NCBI RefSeq assembly: GCF_020400725.1
Contig: NZ_JAINVG010000057.1
Span: 1-49,752 of the forward strand
DNA from: Streptomyces sp. NK15101
GTDB lineage: Bacteria > Actinomycetota > Actinomycetes > Streptomycetales > Streptomycetaceae
Direction: 5' to 3'
Length of the DNA: 49,752 nucleotides
The stretch's first letter is position 1; each line of letters begins with the position of its first letter. A program made the position numbers and the translations under genes. Shown here piece after piece: positions 40,701 to 48,591 of the stretch. The notes under the pieces are model-generated. The model saw nothing but the letters and a program-made list of their open reading frames with translations, was not told where the DNA came from and made no database searches.

Positions 40701-41848
40701 ACGAGGACGGCGCAGGGATCGACCCGGAGCTGACGCTGCTGGAGCTCGGCATCGACTCGCTCGGCGCCGTCCGCCTCCAGCGTCGCCTGACCACGGTGAC
40801 CGGTCTCGACCTCCCGGCCACCCTCCTGGTCGACCACCCCACCCCGGCGGCCCTCGCCGAGCACCTGAGGCCTCTGCTCACCCCGAGCGCCCCGGCCGAC
40901 CCGCTCACACCGAGCACCGCGAACACCCCGAGCGGTACCGCCGACCCGCTCACCCCGAGCACACCGAGCGGCCCGGCCGACCCGCTCGCTCCGAACACGC
41001 CGAGCACCCCGACCGCCCCGAGCAGCCCCGCCGACCTGCTCAAGGACCTGCACCGACGAGGCCGGCTCGACGAGGCCGTACCGCTGCTGCGGGCGGCCTC
41101 CGCGGACCGGCCCGTCTTCTCCACGGCCGACCGGGCCGCGGGCGCGGGCGAATCCGTACTGGTCTCCGAAGGGCCCGCCCGGCCCGCCGTGGTCTGCGTC
41201 CCGTCCTTCCTGGCCGGGTCGGGCCCGCACCAGTTCGCGCGGTTCGCCGCCGGATTCACCCGCCGGCCGCGGATGTCCGCGCTCACCCTGCCCGGCCTGG
41301 GCGCCTCGCCGCTGCTGCCCGGTTCCTGGCGTGCGGCGGTCGACGGCCTGGCCGCGGCCGCCCTGCGTGCCGCGGCCGGTGCCCCGCTGGTCCTCGCGGG
41401 GCATTCCATCGGCGGCGCCCTCGCGCATGCCGCCGCCGCGTCGCTGGAGCGCGCCGGGCACCCCGTCGAAGGGGTCGTCCTGATCGACACGTACGAGCCC
41501 GAACCCGCGCAGCAGCGCGCGGTGTTCGCCTGGGCGATGGGTCGCATCCTCGACCGGGACGGCGCGGCCGGGGGCGTCGACGACGACGCCGTACTGGCCA
41601 TGGGCGGCTATCTGCGCCTCTTCGACGACTGGGCGGCCGACCCGCTGAGGGCGCCCGCGCTGCTCCTGACCGCGGAGCGGGGTCCCGACGCGCCGGACGG
41701 CGCGGACTGGCGGCTCTGGCAGGCCGCGGACACCGTCGCGCCCGTCGCCGGCGACCACTTCTCGCTCCTCGAGGAGCACGCCGCTCACACGGCGCACACC
41801 GTCGAGGACTGGCTTCGAAAGGAACTGTCATGCAGCCCGTCGGCATAG
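37739..41848 (+). CDS. type I PKS protein 2: KS-AT(malonyl)-ACP-TE
   Basis: 1369 aa from ATG 37739, 3 bases after PKS1. Order: N-terminal coiled docking helix (KTLRYLKRVTAELQSTRAQLKQAEQRA), which suits the PKS1 tail; KS ~37-460 (C206); AT ~575-880 (S671 in GHSLG; HAFH motif, so malonyl-CoA); ACP ~965-1045 (S1007 in GIDSL); a Pro/Thr/Ser-rich linker ~1046-1100; TE ~1145-1365 (S1223 in GHSIGG, Asp in LIDTYEP, His in GDHFSLLEE). No KR, DH or ER, so the chain leaves as a beta-ketoacyl thioester or its released acid. That matters because an AfsA-family gene, whose known relatives use beta-ketoacyl thioesters, lies three genes downstream. The end overlaps the KSIII gene by 19 bases. Confidence 0.92.
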   Translation: MTDDDKTLRYLKRVTAELQSTRAQLKQAEQRAYEPVAVVGMACRYPGGATSPDGLWDLVAAGRDVVTDFPADRGWDLDRLFHDDPDHPGTTYARAGGFLEGATEFDAEFFGIGRTEALAMDPQQRLLLQTVWESLEDAGIVPGRLRGSRTGVFVGTTGQDYAQLARSGPADLEGYWGIGSAGSVLSGRVSYVLGFEGPALTVDTACSSSLVSVHLAAQALRRGECALAVAGGVTVMSTPGVFTEFSRQRALSPDGRCRSYAEAADGTGWGEGVGVVVLERLGEARRNGHRVLAVITGSAVNQDGASNGLTAPNGGSQQRVITQALTAARLRPGDIDAVEGHGTGTTLGDPIEIDALTAVFGQDRPTGQPLRLGSLKSNIGHSQAAAGVGGLIKIIQALRHETLPRTLHVDRPTPKADWSGDAVSLLTEAVPWPRGERVRRAGVSSFGISGSNAHVVVEEAPLDTDVVVADPDTRPEPGTPAEPEAPPVVPWLLSAKTPTALRAQANRLHTHLTTRHPDATPTHIGAALAHTRTHFDHRAALIGTTRTELLAGLAAVGAGELPGNAVMGVAARAGRTAFLFSGQGSQQAGMGSGLAAAHPVFADALDAARAELDRHLELPLRQVMEAPEGTPEAELLHRTGWTQPALFALEVALYRLVESWGFTPDFLMGHSLGELSAAHVAGVLSLADASALVAARGRLMEALPEGGAMVAVEATEDEVLERLRDQGRLAVAAVNGPRSVVVSGAADALADWLRPWQEEGRRTRPLRVSHAFHSPLMRPVLDELSSVASGLSYHAPTVPIVSNVTGNVADAATLASPDYWVRHVERPVRFHDGVRRLEDAGVTAFLELGPSGVLTAMTRRCLREPGSAVLATALDGRGPEPAALMTALAELHTHGRGGDLAALLPRDAASRVSLPTYAFQPRRHWIDVPQTVRDTAPGPSADDRTTAAPGAWDAPDGDAPDGDGPGRADQERDVLALVSTQAALVLGYEDGAGIDPELTLLELGIDSLGAVRLQRRLTTVTGLDLPATLLVDHPTPAALAEHLRPLLTPSAPADPLTPSTANTPSGTADPLTPSTPSGPADPLAPNTPSTPTAPSSPADLLKDLHRRGRLDEAVPLLRAASADRPVFSTADRAAGAGESVLVSEGPARPAVVCVPSFLAGSGPHQFARFAAGFTRRPRMSALTLPGLGASPLLPGSWRAAVDGLAAAALRAAAGAPLVLAGHSIGGALAHAAAASLERAGHPVEGVVLIDTYEPEPAQQRAVFAWAMGRILDRDGAAGGVDDDAVLAMGGYLRLFDDWAADPLRAPALLLTAERGPDAPDGADWRLWQAADTVAPVAGDHFSLLEEHAAHTAHTVEDWLRKELSCSPSA
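38632..39407 (+). repeat. 776-bp near-identical duplication, copy 2 (PKS2 KS and KS-AT linker)
   Basis: Partner of 32938-33713. It encodes the same residues from AVNQDGASNGL through ELLAGLAAV in both proteins. The following AT domains are unrelated in specificity (methylmalonyl vs malonyl). Confidence 0.9.
40880..41040 (+). repeat. imperfect Pro/Thr/Ser repeats in the ACP-TE linker
   Basis: Repeated units of about 30-40 bases encode variants of SGPADPLTPSTPNTP four times between the ACP and the TE of PKS2. They look like a flexible tether that has expanded by slippage. Confidence 0.7.
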
Positions 41849-42846
41849 TCGACTTCGGGAGCTATCTGCCCGAGAACGTGGTGGGGCCCGAGTTCTTCCT
41901 GGACGAGAACGCCCCGGTGGACCCGCTCGCCAACGCCCCGCTGTTCCGCGTGCCCCCGACCCGGCACCACGTCGCCCCCGGCGAGCGGGCCGCCGACATG
42001 ATCGCCGAGGCGGCCCGGCCGGTCTTCGAGCGTCTCGGCAAGGAGCCCGCGGGCCAGGTCGACGTGCTGCTGACGAACGTGCTGCTGCCGGACGAGCCGT
42101 TCATGGGCGTCGGCGCCCAGGCCGCGCACGCCCTCGGCATCGATCCCGAGTGGATCGTGGACCTGCACAACGGCGGCTGCGCCTCGTTCCCGTACATGCT
42201 CTCGCTGGCCCGGAAGATCATGGCCGACGGAGCGGCGCGCACCGCGCTGATCGCCAATGTGCAGAACACCGCGGGCCAGATGTTCGCCCAGTCCGAGGTG
42301 CGCAGGCTGTCGCACGCGCCGATCCCCGGCGACGGCTGCGGGGTGGCCTATCTGGAGGCCGGTGCGGGCTCGCCGATCCTCGGTGTACGGACCCGCAGCA
42401 TCCCCGCGTACGCGGTGGACCTCGGCATCAAGACCACGGACGGGCGCAAGTACTGGGAGCCGGGCGACGGCCAGATGGACATCGGGTTCGCCGCCGACAA
42501 GACGGCGGAGATCCTCCAGCGCGGCAACACCCTCGTGCCCGAGCTCGTCGGCGAACTCTGCGCCGACCTCGGCGAGCTGCCGTCCGACATCGACGTGCTC
42601 GTCACCAACCAGCCGAACCGGATCTTCCTCAAGAACTGGCGCCAGGCCCTGAAGCTGGACGAGGCTCGGCACCTGGACACCTTCGACCGGTACGGGAACC
42701 TGTACGGAGCCGCCGTACCCGTCACCCTCGACCGGGCGGCCCGCGCCGGGCGGCTGCGCGACGGCGACCTCGTGGTGATGTCGGGCTTCGCGCACGCCGG
42801 CGACTTCGCGGCCGCCGCGGCGGTGCGCTGGAACGGCGCCTCATGA
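41830..42846 (+). CDS. ketosynthase III-like protein with Cys-Asn-Asn in place of Cys-His-Asn
   Basis: 338 aa from ATG 41830 inside the PKS2 3' end, AAGGAA upstream. Thiolase fold of the FabH type. C117 in LHNGGCASF is the nucleophile, and N290 in YGNLYGAAVPVTL matches the FabH Asn. The position of the FabH His (THQAN) reads VTNQPNRIF, so His is replaced by N260. KSIII-like proteins with altered triads often do not decarboxylate and instead act as acyltransferases to O or N nucleophiles (CerJ and ChlB3 are examples of the wider group). It may therefore join two acyl parts or form an ester. Its neighbours are PKS2 and a flavoprotein (4-base overlap). Confidence 0.8.
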   Translation: MQPVGIVDFGSYLPENVVGPEFFLDENAPVDPLANAPLFRVPPTRHHVAPGERAADMIAEAARPVFERLGKEPAGQVDVLLTNVLLPDEPFMGVGAQAAHALGIDPEWIVDLHNGGCASFPYMLSLARKIMADGAARTALIANVQNTAGQMFAQSEVRRLSHAPIPGDGCGVAYLEAGAGSPILGVRTRSIPAYAVDLGIKTTDGRKYWEPGDGQMDIGFAADKTAEILQRGNTLVPELVGELCADLGELPSDIDVLVTNQPNRIFLKNWRQALKLDEARHLDTFDRYGNLYGAAVPVTLDRAARAGRLRDGDLVVMSGFAHAGDFAAAAAVRWNGAS

Positions 42847-44216
42847 CCGTGGAGTTCGACGTGATCGTCGTCGGCGCGCGCTGCGCCGGGGCCACGCTCG
42901 CCGCCCTCCTCGCCCGCCGCGGTCTGCGGGTCGTGGTGCTCGACCAGGCCGCCGAGATCCGCTCGACGCTGTCCTCGAACATCCTCCAGGCCGATTCCCT
43001 GGCGTTCCTGGACCGCCTCGGCGTGATGGACAGGCTGCGGGCGGCCGGGGTCACCACGATGAGCCACGTCGACATGCGTCTCGAGGAGTTCCGCTGCCGG
43101 GCCGCGTTCCCGCAGGAGCCCGGCGACGCGGGCGGCGCGGCGTGCATCCGCCGCGAGGTCCTCGACCCGGTCCTGGTGGACGAGGCACGCGCGTCGGGCG
43201 CCGAGGTGCGGCTGGGCACCCGGGTCGTCGGCGTGATCCGTGAGGGCGGTCGCGTCACGGGCGTCCGTACCGTGTCGGGCGGCGTCGAGTCGCGGCTGCG
43301 GGGGCGCCTGGTGGTCGGCGCGGACGGGCGGAACTCGAAGGTCGCCGAGGCCTGCGGGGCGCGCATGTACCACGTGAGTCCCGGCGAACGCAGCTACTAC
43401 TGGACGTACTTCGAGGGCGCCGACCCCGGTCCGGAGCCGACGTTCGTCTTCCACCGCTGGGGCGACCGGCACATGCTGGGCGGCCCCGCCGACAACGGCC
43501 TCTACATCGTGGGCGTCTCCCCGCAGCAGCACGAGCGGGAGAGCTTCCGCGCCGACCTCGACGCCAACGTGCGCGCCCACGCGCTGCGCTGCGCGCCGAT
43601 CGCCGAGGCCCTCTCCGGAGCCACCAGGGCGAGCAGGATCTACGGCATCCGGCGCTTCTTCGGCTACTTCCGCGAGGCGGCGGGCGCCGGCTGGGTGCTG
43701 CTCGGCGACGCCGGGCACTTCAAGGACCCGGCGGGCGGCCGTGGCATCGGCGATGCCTTCCACCAGGCGGAACGGCTCGCCGACGCGGTCGGCGACGCCA
43801 TCGGGTCGAGCGTCGGGCTCGACCGCGCCGTCGCCGGATTCGGCCGCTGGCGGGACCGTACGTACGCCGAGTACTACGGCCTGGCCGCGGACCTCGGCGT
43901 GGCCGGACCGATCGCGGGCATCGTCCCGCGGGTCGTGGGCGGGCTGCACGCGCGCGGCAGGATCGACGGCGTCCTGAACCTGCTGAGCCACCGCGCCTCC
44001 GTCCTGGACGTCCTCACCCCGGCGCGGGTGCTCGGCGCCACGGGCGGGCACCTGTTGCGCGCCCCCGGCCGGCGCCGCGCCGCGCTCGGCGAGCTCGGGC
44101 GGCTCGCGTCCACCGAGATCCGGCGCAGGAACGCGATGCGCAGGCCCGTCTTCCAGAGCGGCCCGGCGCCGCGCCCCGTACTGCAGGACACCCCAGAACC
44201 GGAGCTGAGCCGATGA
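42843..44216 (+). CDS. FAD-dependent oxidoreductase/monooxygenase (PHBH/geranylgeranyl reductase-like)
   Basis: 457 aa from ATG 42843. FAD motifs: DVIVVGARCAGATLAALLARRG, VVGADGRNSKVAEACG and LLGDAGHFKDPAGGRGIGDAFHQAERLADAV, the group A monooxygenase/GGR order. RSTLSSNILQADSLAFLDRLGVMDRL is the region that contacts the substrate. The tryptophan-halogenase WxWxIP motif is absent. The C-terminus is long and Arg-rich. It could hydroxylate the polyketide or reduce a double bond in it. Both neighbours overlap by 4 bases, so it is part of the main operon. Confidence 0.8.
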   Translation: MTVEFDVIVVGARCAGATLAALLARRGLRVVVLDQAAEIRSTLSSNILQADSLAFLDRLGVMDRLRAAGVTTMSHVDMRLEEFRCRAAFPQEPGDAGGAACIRREVLDPVLVDEARASGAEVRLGTRVVGVIREGGRVTGVRTVSGGVESRLRGRLVVGADGRNSKVAEACGARMYHVSPGERSYYWTYFEGADPGPEPTFVFHRWGDRHMLGGPADNGLYIVGVSPQQHERESFRADLDANVRAHALRCAPIAEALSGATRASRIYGIRRFFGYFREAAGAGWVLLGDAGHFKDPAGGRGIGDAFHQAERLADAVGDAIGSSVGLDRAVAGFGRWRDRTYAEYYGLAADLGVAGPIAGIVPRVVGGLHARGRIDGVLNLLSHRASVLDVLTPARVLGATGGHLLRAPGRRRAALGELGRLASTEIRRRNAMRRPVFQSGPAPRPVLQDTPEPELSR

Positions 44217-45268
44217 CCCGCACGACCCCGCTCGCCGCCGCACGCGGTCAACTGCCGCCCCCGGGCGTCGAGCTGGCCTTCGATCAGACGGTGCCGCGCT
44301 CCCTCGCCCACCGCCGGCAGGTCGGCGAGGTGTTCGTCACCGACTCCGCGCAGGGGTCCGAGGAGGACTTCCACCTCTCCTTCCAGATCCCCCGCGCCCA
44401 CAGCCTGTGGTCGGACCGGCAGGCCGGATTCCACGACCCGTTCGCGTCGGCGGAGGCCGCGCGGCAGTCCATCTTCGTGCTGCTGCACCGCCATGTCGGG
44501 GTGCCCGTCGGGCTGCCCTTCAGCCTCCAGCGGATCACTCTGCGGGTGGCGGACCCACAGGCGTACGCCCACGACGGGACGTCGGCGCTCCAGGGCTATG
44601 TGCACTACCGGGTCGCCGAGCGGCAGGGCAAGGGCTCCGACGTCGTGAGCATGGTCCTGGAAGGCGTCATGGAGATCGGCGGGCGCCGGGCGATGACCCT
44701 GAGCGCCGTCCTGGCCTTCATGTCGCAGGAGGACTACGACATCTTCCGGGCCTTCCAGCGGGCGCGCAAGCCGGTGGCGGAAGCCCGCAGGACCCCGGTG
44801 CGGCGGCTCGACCCCGGCCTGGTGGGGCGCGAGAACCCGCGGAACGTCGTCATCGGCCTGCCGGAGCACGGTGCGCCCGAGGACGCCGTGCCCCACGACG
44901 GCGTGTTCCGCTTCCTGCCGGCGGCCGACCCGCACCACCCCGCCTTCTTCGACCACGAGTACGACCACGTGCCGGGTCCCCTGATGGTCGAGGCGATGCG
45001 GCAGGCCGCCCTGGTCGCGGCCTGCCGGACCGGCGCGGCCGGTCCGCACGCCCTCACCGTCGGCTGCGAGGCGGCCTTCCTGGACTTCGCCGAATTCGAG
45101 GCGGACCTCGTCCACGAGGCCGTGGTCGGCGCCCCAGGCGCGGACGGCCGCGTCCCGGTGACCGTGGTCCTGCGCCAGTTCGGCAAACCGGTCGTCGAGG
45201 GCCGCATCGAGCTGCTTCCCGACGCGGCTCCCCTTTCCCCATCGAGAACGCGAGCGCACGGAGTCTGA
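44213..45268 (+). CDS. AfsA/ScbA-family protein (double hot-dog, butenolide-forming type)
   Basis: 351 aa from ATG 44213. Two hot-dog domains: the first with HDPFASAEAARQSIFVLLHRHVGVP (residues ~74-98), the second with DHVPGPLMVEAMRQAALVAA (251-270), the diagnostic AfsA repeat with Glu and Arg. AfsA condenses a beta-ketoacyl thioester with dihydroxyacetone phosphate on the way to gamma-butyrolactones; MmyD-type relatives do so in methylenomycin furan biosynthesis. No TetR-type gamma-butyrolactone receptor is encoded nearby, and the gene is embedded in a PKS operon. A biosynthetic role on the PKS2 product is therefore more likely than signalling, though a signal product is not excluded. Confidence 0.85.
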   Translation: MTRTTPLAAARGQLPPPGVELAFDQTVPRSLAHRRQVGEVFVTDSAQGSEEDFHLSFQIPRAHSLWSDRQAGFHDPFASAEAARQSIFVLLHRHVGVPVGLPFSLQRITLRVADPQAYAHDGTSALQGYVHYRVAERQGKGSDVVSMVLEGVMEIGGRRAMTLSAVLAFMSQEDYDIFRAFQRARKPVAEARRTPVRRLDPGLVGRENPRNVVIGLPEHGAPEDAVPHDGVFRFLPAADPHHPAFFDHEYDHVPGPLMVEAMRQAALVAACRTGAAGPHALTVGCEAAFLDFAEFEADLVHEAVVGAPGADGRVPVTVVLRQFGKPVVEGRIELLPDAAPLSPSRTRAHGV

Positions 45269-45271
45269 TCC

Positions 45272-46633
45272 ATGGCAGTTGCACACACTGGTGAAAGCGC
45301 AAGGAACCGGCGGCGCGTGGCGGTCGTGGGAGGCGGCGTCTCCGGCCTCACCGCGGCGCTCCGCCTCGACCTCCTCGGGTACGACGTGGAGCTCATCGAG
45401 GCGGACGGGGTCCTCGGCGGCCGCTTCGGCCTCGACAGGCTCGGCGACCGACCGGTGATGACGGGCGGGAAGAACATCGGCCGCCGCTACCACACGTTCC
45501 GCTGGTTCACCTCGGAGCTCGGCGTGGACGCGTACGAGTCCTTCGGCTACAACGCGTCCCGCATCAAGGACGGCGAGATCCTCACCCTCGACAGCGAGCG
45601 GCGGAGCCAGACCCTGAAGAACATCCGGCGCATGGGCTCGGCCCGTGACTTCGCGCGGATGGCGGCGATGGCGGCGCGGATCCGCGCCGACGACCGCAAC
45701 CGCTTCCTCGGCTCGCGCTACTTCAGCGGCGTCTCGCGGCGCCACGACCACGCCCCGCTCAGCGCGTTCTTCGGACGCGAGATGACGGACATGCTGGTGC
45801 GGCCCATGGTGATCCGCAACAACGGGGCCGAGCCCGACGAGGTCTACCCCGGCTCGTTCGGCACGAACCTGTCGATGCTGATGGACCACTACGACCAGCT
45901 GTCCGGTGGCATCCAGCCGGTCCTGGAAGCGTTCGCCAAGCGGGTCCCGGTGCGGCTCGGCGCCACCGTGGAGGGCCTGGAGACGCGCGACGGCAGGGTC
46001 ACCGGGCTGCGTGTCTCCGAGGGCGGGGCACCCGCGCGGACCAGCGACTACGACGGCGTGGTGCTGGCCACCCCGGCCCACGCGACCGCCGGGATCGTCC
46101 GCTCCGCGCGGCCCGCGCTCGCCCGGCGCCTCATGGACGTCAACTACTTCCCGTCCACCGTGGTCCTCGTCGAGTACGACCGGCCCGTCTTCGGCCACGA
46201 CGTGCGCGCGCTCGCCATGGACGACGGGCCGTGCAGCAACGCCGGCTCGTACGGCATGGAGGAACGCCACATCGTCCGCTACACGTACAGCGGGCGCGAG
46301 GGGCGTCTGACCGACCTCAGCCCGGAGAACATCGACCGGCTGACCGGTGAGACCGAGGACCGGCTGGTGAAGTACCTGGGGGCGCCGCGCGCCGAGCGCG
46401 TCAACCTCCTGGTCAAGCACTGGAAGGCGGCCTACAGCGGCTACCTCCCGTACCACGCAGAGTTCCTCGCCGACGTGCGGCACGGCGTCGAGGGCCTGGC
46501 CGGCCTGGAGCTCGCGGGCGACTACATCCAGGGCGTGTCCCTCGAGGCGTGCGCCCGGACCGGCCGTGCCGCGGCCGGCCGGCTCGCCGCCCACCTCGGT
46601 TCGCCCTCGGTGCCCGCGCGGGCGGCGGCGTGA
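45272..46633 (+). CDS. FAD/NAD(P)-dependent oxidoreductase (amine oxidase/phytoene desaturase-like)
   Basis: 453 aa from ATG 45272, ACGGAG upstream, 3 bases after the AfsA-like stop. N-terminal RRVAVVGGGVSGLTAALRLDLLGYDVELIEADGVLGGRFG is the GxGxxG-x-GG-R motif of protoporphyrinogen oxidase/phytoene desaturase relatives. FGTNLSMLMDHYDQLSGGIQPVLEAFAK is the conserved GG-hxxL stretch. LELAGDYIQGVSLEACARTGRAAA is the FAD C-terminal motif. It probably desaturates or oxidises the product. No carotenoid synthase genes are near. Confidence 0.8.
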   Translation: MAVAHTGESARNRRRVAVVGGGVSGLTAALRLDLLGYDVELIEADGVLGGRFGLDRLGDRPVMTGGKNIGRRYHTFRWFTSELGVDAYESFGYNASRIKDGEILTLDSERRSQTLKNIRRMGSARDFARMAAMAARIRADDRNRFLGSRYFSGVSRRHDHAPLSAFFGREMTDMLVRPMVIRNNGAEPDEVYPGSFGTNLSMLMDHYDQLSGGIQPVLEAFAKRVPVRLGATVEGLETRDGRVTGLRVSEGGAPARTSDYDGVVLATPAHATAGIVRSARPALARRLMDVNYFPSTVVLVEYDRPVFGHDVRALAMDDGPCSNAGSYGMEERHIVRYTYSGREGRLTDLSPENIDRLTGETEDRLVKYLGAPRAERVNLLVKHWKAAYSGYLPYHAEFLADVRHGVEGLAGLELAGDYIQGVSLEACARTGRAAAGRLAAHLGSPSVPARAAA

Positions 46634-47496
46634 CCGGCCCGGCCGACTGGGCGGTGGTCACCGGTGCCTCCTCCGGCATCGGCGAGCACCTCGCCCGGGG
46701 CCTGGCCGCCCGGGGGTACGGGCTGTGGCTCGTGGCCCGCTCCACCGACACGCTCGAACGGATCGCCGAGGAACTGCGCGACCGGCACGGCGTACCGGTG
46801 CACGTGCGGACCTGCGACCTCGCGGACCCGGACGCCCGGCGCGCACTGGAGGAGGAGCTGGCCGGGCAGCCGGTCTCCGTGCTCTGCGCCAACGCGGGCT
46901 TCCCCACCTGCGGCCCGTTCAGCGAGAACGACCCCGCCAAGGAGCGCGCCGAGGTCCAGGTCAACGTCGTCTCGCTGCACTCGCTCACCCAGGCGCTGCT
47001 GCCGGGCATGCTGGCCCGGCGGCGCGGCGGGATCCTGGTCACCGGCTCGACCGCGGGCTGCCAGCCCGTGCCGACCGCGGCCACCTACTCGGCCGGCAAG
47101 GCCTTCGCCAACACCTTCGCCGAGTCCCTGCACGTCGAACTGCGCGGCACCGGAGTGACCTGCACCCTGCTCGCCCCCGGCCCCGTGCGCACCAACTTCT
47201 ACGCCGTGGGCGGCATGTCACGGCTCCAGGAGCGGAGCTTCCTCGCCTGGCTGACGCCCGAGCGGGTCGCCGAGGCCGGCCTGCGCGGCCTGGCGCAGGG
47301 GCGCCGCCTGGTGGTCCCCGGGCCGGTCGCCAAGGCCCAGTACCTCGCGGGCCGGCACACGCCGCGCCCCCTGCTCTTCCCCGTGCTGCGCTCGGTGCTG
47401 CTGCCCCTCTTCCGCAGCGCCCGGAGCGCTCCCGCATCCACCCGTGGTCGGAGCGCTCCCGCATCCACCCCTGGTCGGTACGCCCGACTTCCGTAA
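46630..47496 (+). CDS. short-chain dehydrogenase/reductase
   Basis: 288 aa from GTG 46630, overlapping the upstream stop. Classical SDR: AVVTGASSGIGEHLARGLA, CANAG in place of NNAG, Ser in VTGSTAGCQP and Y-x3-K in TYSAGKAFANTF. KARI/HSD12-like tail (VVPGPVAKAQYLAGRHTPRPLLFPVLRSVLLP) with a hydrophobic stretch that may touch the membrane. The last ~25 residues come from a 27-bp tandem duplication (SAPASTRGR, SAPASTPGR), and the stop lies in a second, 18-bp duplication. It likely reduces a keto group on the acyl or polyketide chain. Confidence 0.82.
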   Translation: MTGPADWAVVTGASSGIGEHLARGLAARGYGLWLVARSTDTLERIAEELRDRHGVPVHVRTCDLADPDARRALEEELAGQPVSVLCANAGFPTCGPFSENDPAKERAEVQVNVVSLHSLTQALLPGMLARRRGGILVTGSTAGCQPVPTAATYSAGKAFANTFAESLHVELRGTGVTCTLLAPGPVRTNFYAVGGMSRLQERSFLAWLTPERVAEAGLRGLAQGRRLVVPGPVAKAQYLAGRHTPRPLLFPVLRSVLLPLFRSARSAPASTRGRSAPASTPGRYARLP

Positions 47497-47515
47497 GACG
47501 CCCGACTTCCGCAAG
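47422..47515 (+). repeat. two adjacent tandem duplications at the SDR 3' end
   Basis: A 27-base unit at 47422-47448 and 47449-47475 (one mismatch), then an 18-base unit at 47480-47497 and 47498-47515 (one mismatch, T/C). The mismatch in the second pair makes the difference between CCGTAAG, which holds the SDR stop TAA, and CCGCAAG. Confidence 0.9.
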
Positions 47516-47531
47516 CGAGAGGCACAGTCAC

Positions 47532-48548
47532 ATGGACGGCATAAAACACCGTTGGTTCATCCTCGGGGCGTCGCTGATACCGCTGGTCGCGGTGTTCGGC
47601 GCGATGGCCCTGCTGTGGAACGAGATCTTCGGCTGGTCGGACGTGGCGGTCCTGGTGATCATGTACGCGATCTCCGGCTTCGGCATCTCCACCGGCTACC
47701 ACCGGATGCTCACCCACCGCTCCTTCGAGACGTACAAGCCCATCCGCGTCGCCCTGGCCACCGCCGGGGTGATGGCCGGGCAGGGACCGCCGCTGATCTG
47801 GGCGGCCCACCACCGCAAGCACCACCGCGTCGCCGACAAGCCCGGTGACCCGCACAGCCCGCACCTGGACTTCGAGCCGGGCTTCAAGGGCACGGTCGCC
47901 GGTCTCTGGCACGCCCACCTGGGCTGGCTGTTCGACGTCAACCTCAGCTCCGACCCGATGCGCTACTGCCCCGACCTGGTGCGCGAGAAGCCGCTGCGCT
48001 GGCTCAGCGAGCACCTCGTCCTGGTCACCGTCTCCAGCATCGTGCTGCCCGGTCTCCTCGCCTACGCCTTCACCGGCGGCGACTGGCGGGCCGGCCTGAC
48101 CGGCATGCTCTGGGGCGGCCTGGTCCGCATCTTCCTGATCAACCACATGACCTACGCGGTCAACTCGGTCGGCCACGTCTTCGGCCGCCGCCGCTTCGAG
48201 ACGACCGACCAGTCGCGCAACGTCGCCTGGCTCTCCATCCCCTCCTTCGGCGAGGCCTGGCACAACAACCACCACGCCTTCCCGCGCTCCGCCCGCCACG
48301 GCATGAAGTGGTACGAGATCGACCTCTCCGCGATCCTCATCTGGAGCCTGGAGAAGACCGGCCTCGCCTGGAAGGTCGTGCGCATCGACCCCGACCGCAT
48401 GGAGATGCGGGAGGCGGGCGTCAGCCGCGTCCACGCGGCCTCCCAGGACAAGCGGGAACTCTTGGAGACCCAGCAGAACATCGCGCCGATGGCGGAGCGC
48501 CGCCGCGAGGTCCGCGAGGCCGACGCCTCCCTGGTGGACGTCGAATAG
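47532..48548 (+). CDS. membrane fatty acid desaturase (acyl-CoA/acyl-ACP delta-9 type)
   Basis: 338 aa from ATG 47532, GAGAGG upstream. Three histidine boxes bind the di-iron centre: HRMLTH (57-62), HHRKHH (93-98) and HNNHH (244-248). Four membrane segments (WFILGASLIPLVAVFGAMALLW; VAVLVIMYAISGFGIS; LVTVSSIVLPGLLAYAF; LTGMLWGGLVRIFLI) as in stearoyl-CoA desaturases. It puts a cis double bond in a fatty acyl chain, which is just the substrate needed by the cyclopropane-synthase-like enzyme encoded at 29191. Lies between an SDR and the FAAL gene, so starter-chain tailoring is the likely role. Confidence 0.88.
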   Translation: MDGIKHRWFILGASLIPLVAVFGAMALLWNEIFGWSDVAVLVIMYAISGFGISTGYHRMLTHRSFETYKPIRVALATAGVMAGQGPPLIWAAHHRKHHRVADKPGDPHSPHLDFEPGFKGTVAGLWHAHLGWLFDVNLSSDPMRYCPDLVREKPLRWLSEHLVLVTVSSIVLPGLLAYAFTGGDWRAGLTGMLWGGLVRIFLINHMTYAVNSVGHVFGRRRFETTDQSRNVAWLSIPSFGEAWHNNHHAFPRSARHGMKWYEIDLSAILIWSLEKTGLAWKVVRIDPDRMEMREAGVSRVHAASQDKRELLETQQNIAPMAERRREVREADASLVDVE

Positions 48549-48591
48549 CGCGGCCACCGCACGAGCAGACGAACAGACGGGGATCACGTTC

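Noticed and set aside
34949..41797. 2282-codon minus-strand frame opposite the PKS genes
   Set aside because: Low-complexity Gly/Arg/Val/Glu-rich translation, exactly opposite well-formed KS, AT, DH, KR, ACP and TE domains. The repeated tract in it just mirrors the PKS duplication.
44213..45268. Stand-alone gamma-butyrolactone signalling locus
   Set aside because: No TetR-type receptor gene is adjacent, and the gene is overlapped with biosynthetic genes. Not fully excluded.
45272..46633. Carotenoid phytoene desaturase
   Set aside because: No phytoene synthase, lycopene cyclase or prenyl synthase gene in the window; only the general FAD fold is shared.
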